Positions 5,718-6,806 of a DNA stretch of 6,806 bases are shown here, piece by piece. This stretch comes from Kiloniellaceae bacterium. GTDB lineage: Bacteria > Pseudomonadota > Alphaproteobacteria > Kiloniellales > Kiloniellaceae. A program made the position numbers and the translations under genes. Within the stretch, counting starts at the first letter, position 1; every line of letters begins with the position of its first letter. Under the pieces are notes generated by a model. It saw nothing but the letters and a program-made list of their open reading frames with translations. It did no database searches and had not been told where the DNA came from. Location of the stretch: the NCBI GenBank assembly GCA_021776195.1, contig JAJFGK010000117.1, forward strand, positions 1 through 6,806, read 5' to 3'.

Positions 5718-6383
5718 ATGACAACGCGCCTGCCCATCCTTGTCGGCCTTCTGGTTCTCGGTCTCGCCTTTCCGGGCCCATCCGCCGAGGCCGCCGACCC
5801 CAGCGACCCGGACTGGCCCTGCATTCAACGCAAGATCCCGGAGGTCTCGGCCGGCATGATGTGGGCGGGACCGGCGCTGCCGGAGGACGAAAAGGCCTGG
5901 CAGGCCGACCAGGACTTGTCGGCCGAGGTCGCCCTGCTTGCCTTGCGCCGCCTGTCGATCGAGGAGGCCCAGGCGCGGATCGACGCCTGGTCCACCGCGC
6001 TCGCAGCGGACAAGAACAGGAAACTGACGCTGCTCTTTGCCGGCCTGCTACAGACGATCAACGCGGAGCGCTCGGAGATCATCGATGGCATCGAGCGCTA
6101 CACCCGCCGGCAACGCGCCCTCGCCGACAAGGTTCGCGCGATGCGGGCGACCATCGCCGAGCGACAGACCGCCGAACACCAGGCCGCCAAACAACAGGCC
6201 GGCGAGGCCCAAAGCAGCGCCGAGATCGCCGAGACCCAAAGCCTGGAAGAGGCACTTGCCTGGGAGGTCCGCATATTCCAGGAGCGCGAGGAATCGCTCA
6301 GCTACGTGTGCGAATCGCCGGTCATCCTGGAACAGCGTCTCTTCGCACTGGCCCGCCACATCATGACCCACCTGGAGGACTAG
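5718..6383 (+). CDS. Secreted helical protein of unknown function, PQQ-cluster neighbour
   Basis: I do not recognise an established family for this 221-residue protein. It has a clear signal peptide (residues 1-25: TTR, then hydrophobic LPILVGLLVLGLAF, cut after AEA). The mature start DPSDPDWPCIQRKIPEVSAG (27-46) contains C35, then MMWAGPALPE. The rest is strongly helical and charged: an amphipathic stretch at 66-135 and an Ala/Gln/Glu-rich, coiled-coil-like segment at about 136-182 (RATIAERQTAEHQAAKQQAG). C198 in YVCESP is the only other cysteine outside the signal peptide, so a C35-C198 disulfide is possible. The ATG at 5718 has GAAGGA at 5706-5711, 6 nt upstream, and follows the propeller stop by 15 bp, so co-transcription is likely. 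Location and signal peptide suggest a periplasmic partner of the propeller or the dehydrogenase system. It occupies the position where, as I recall, transporter ATPase and permease genes often follow the propeller. Confidence 0.85.
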   Translation: MTTRLPILVGLLVLGLAFPGPSAEAADPSDPDWPCIQRKIPEVSAGMMWAGPALPEDEKAWQADQDLSAEVALLALRRLSIEEAQARIDAWSTALAADKNRKLTLLFAGLLQTINAERSEIIDGIERYTRRQRALADKVRAMRATIAERQTAEHQAAKQQAGEAQSSAEIAETQSLEEALAWEVRIFQEREESLSYVCESPVILEQRLFALARHIMTHLED

Positions 6384-6435
6384 GATCTGTTGACAATCTC
6401 TGCCCTGGGAAGGTCATTCCGGAACCCGGTTCGGA

Positions 6436-6550
6436 CCAAATTTTCGATTTGGCCGGCGAGCCGAGGTATCCGGAATCTCGTGCCGACGCCTGATCTCAAT
6501 TCCGCCGAGATCCCGGCTCGCTGACTTTGCTCGCCAAATCGAAGATTTGG
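6436..6550. repeat. Long imperfect inverted repeat with twin 17-bp palindromic ends
   Basis: The outer arms are 17-mers at 6436-6452 and 6534-6550. Each is a palindrome in itself, with CCAAAT and ATTTGG (or CCAAA and TTTGG) ends. The two are reverse complements of each other with one mismatch. Nested inside are GCGAGCCG (6456-6463) with CGGCTCGC (6514-6521), and GGAAT (6472-6476) with ATTCC (6499-6503). The whole 115-bp unit could fold as one branched hairpin. It resembles interspersed palindromic elements in organisation, but one copy is all that can be seen here and no family can be named. Confidence 0.6.
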
Positions 6551-6657
6551 AGAAAAGTCGCGTCCGGGATGGCCGCCCTTTATCAAAGGAAATCCGCGAT
6601 GTGATCGGCGGCATCTACGACGCCGGCTTCTCGAGCCTGAGCGAAAAACTGAAGTAG
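6523..6657 (+). pseudogene. Possible C-terminal remnant of a protein-coding gene
   Basis: The frame ending at TAG 6655-6657 reads DFARQIEDLEKSRVRDGRPL followed by SKEIRDVIGGIYDAGFSSLS and EKLK. It looks like real protein: helical, charged, with G/C third positions in its last 19 codons. The frame is open back to a TGA at 6391-6393, but the upstream part translates the inverted repeat and does not look like protein. No ATG with a ribosome binding site occurs in frame; TTG at 6547 and GTG at 6601 are poor candidates. It may be the tail of a gene truncated or invaded by the palindromic element. I do not recognise the family, and a chance reading frame remains possible. Confidence 0.3.
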
Positions 6658-6697
6658 GCCGGTTCATACCAATGAGCGTGAATAGGAACCCATATGA

Positions 6698-6794
6698 CCG
6701 CGAAGATTTTACCCGCTGGCAAGGCGCGTGGTGCGCCCTGGTGCTTGCGCACCACAAGCAGCGCGGAACGCAGCCAGCGGGTAAAAGATCGCGG
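6698..6794. repeat. Large nested palindrome near the window end
   Basis: The outer arms are 6698-6720 (CCGCGAAGATTTTACCCGC then TGGC) and 6773-6794. They pair over about 22 bp with one bulge and one mismatch. Inside, GTGGTGCGC (6728-6736) and GCGCACCAC (6747-6755) are perfect 9-bp arms around a 10-nt loop. The 97-bp unit would make a long two-tier hairpin in RNA or a cruciform in DNA. There is no T-run after it, so it is not a classical terminator. It could be a dispersed repeat, an mRNA 3'-end stabiliser or a structured RNA. Confidence 0.65.
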
Positions 6795-6806
6795 CCTCCG
6801 GTGGGG

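Larger units (their letters stand above)
6384..6806. other. Structured 3' intergenic region without a convincing intact gene
   Basis: No reading frame here has both a credible start with a ribosome binding site and a recognisable product. The region is less GC-rich than the genes before it. It holds two large imperfect palindromes (6436-6550 and 6698-6794) and a frame remnant ending at 6657. A TTGACA at 6390-6395 lacks a good -10 at 16-18 nt. No T-run follows any hairpin in the intergenic region, so no intrinsic terminator is called for the plus-strand operon. The window ends just beyond the second palindrome, so any downstream gene is out of view. Confidence 0.6.

Noticed and set aside
6390..6418. 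TTGACA promoter-like hexamer just after the 221-residue gene.
   Set aside because: No acceptable -10 hexamer lies 16-18 nt downstream (GTCATT at best), and no gene starts close behind it.
5699..6493. A 264-codon plus-strand frame overlapping the 221-residue gene.
   Set aside because: It has Arg/Gly-rich composition and no ribosome binding site. The overlapping frame has a signal peptide and a good Shine-Dalgarno site.
6380..6757. A 125-codon minus-strand frame through the repeat region.
   Set aside because: Its translation mainly reflects the palindromic elements, is Arg/Ser-rich, has no ribosome binding site, and runs across both inverted repeats.
6698..6794. Rho-independent terminator for the plus-strand operon.
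   Set aside because: The hairpin is far longer than usual, lies more than 300 bp after the last stop codon, and is not followed by a T-run on either strand.
6384..6806. CRISPR array, tRNA or insertion-sequence ends.
   Set aside because: There are no regularly spaced direct repeats, no tRNA-like cloverleaf with a recognisable T-arm, and no transposase frame or target duplication in view.

Overview
The window looks like a chromosomal segment of a GC-rich proteobacterium, most likely an alphaproteobacterium. The evidence is strong G/C preference at third codon positions, short or overlapping gene junctions, and gene families that travel with PQQ (pyrroloquinoline quinone) biosynthesis. It reads as the flank of a pqq operon plus a periplasmic and transport neighbourhood of the kind that accompanies PQQ-dependent alcohol (methanol-type) dehydrogenases. 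The dehydrogenase, its cytochrome c and pqqABCD are not in the window. The lineage is an inference from composition and gene content only.

Layout. (i) Positions 1-176 (+) are the 3' end of pqqE, with the Cys-rich SPASM tail. (ii) Positions 184-3265 (-) form a tight four-gene operon transcribed towards pqqE: a DUF3280-type secreted protein, a SsuA/TauA-like periplasmic binding protein, a permease and an ATPase. Its junctions are a 4-bp ATGA overlap, a 15-bp gap and a 2-bp gap. (iii) A divergent intergenic region of about 160-180 bp (3281-3442) carries inverted repeats and promoter-like hexamers. (iv) Positions 3443-6383 (+) form a second operon: a branched-chain-type substrate-binding protein of the PQQ-alcohol-dehydrogenase-associated family, a secreted YVTN-type beta-propeller of the PQQ-catabolism-associated family, and an unrecognised secreted, helical 221-residue protein. 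(v) Positions 6384-6806 hold no convincing intact gene. They contain two long imperfect palindromic elements and a short C-terminal-looking reading-frame remnant.

How it may work together. PqqE acts in the cytosol in PQQ synthesis. Almost everything else is exported or membrane-bound: two binding proteins, a propeller and two small secreted proteins, with one complete importer. This fits a periplasmic support system for a quinoprotein dehydrogenase, for example capture or delivery of a ligand such as cofactor, metal or substrate. The ligand cannot be read from the sequence. The most notable points are an orphan binding protein and propeller lacking the ATPase and permease expected beside them, a degenerate ABC signature motif (LSLGM), the uncharacterised 221-residue protein as a candidate new member of the system, and the structured 3' intergenic elements.
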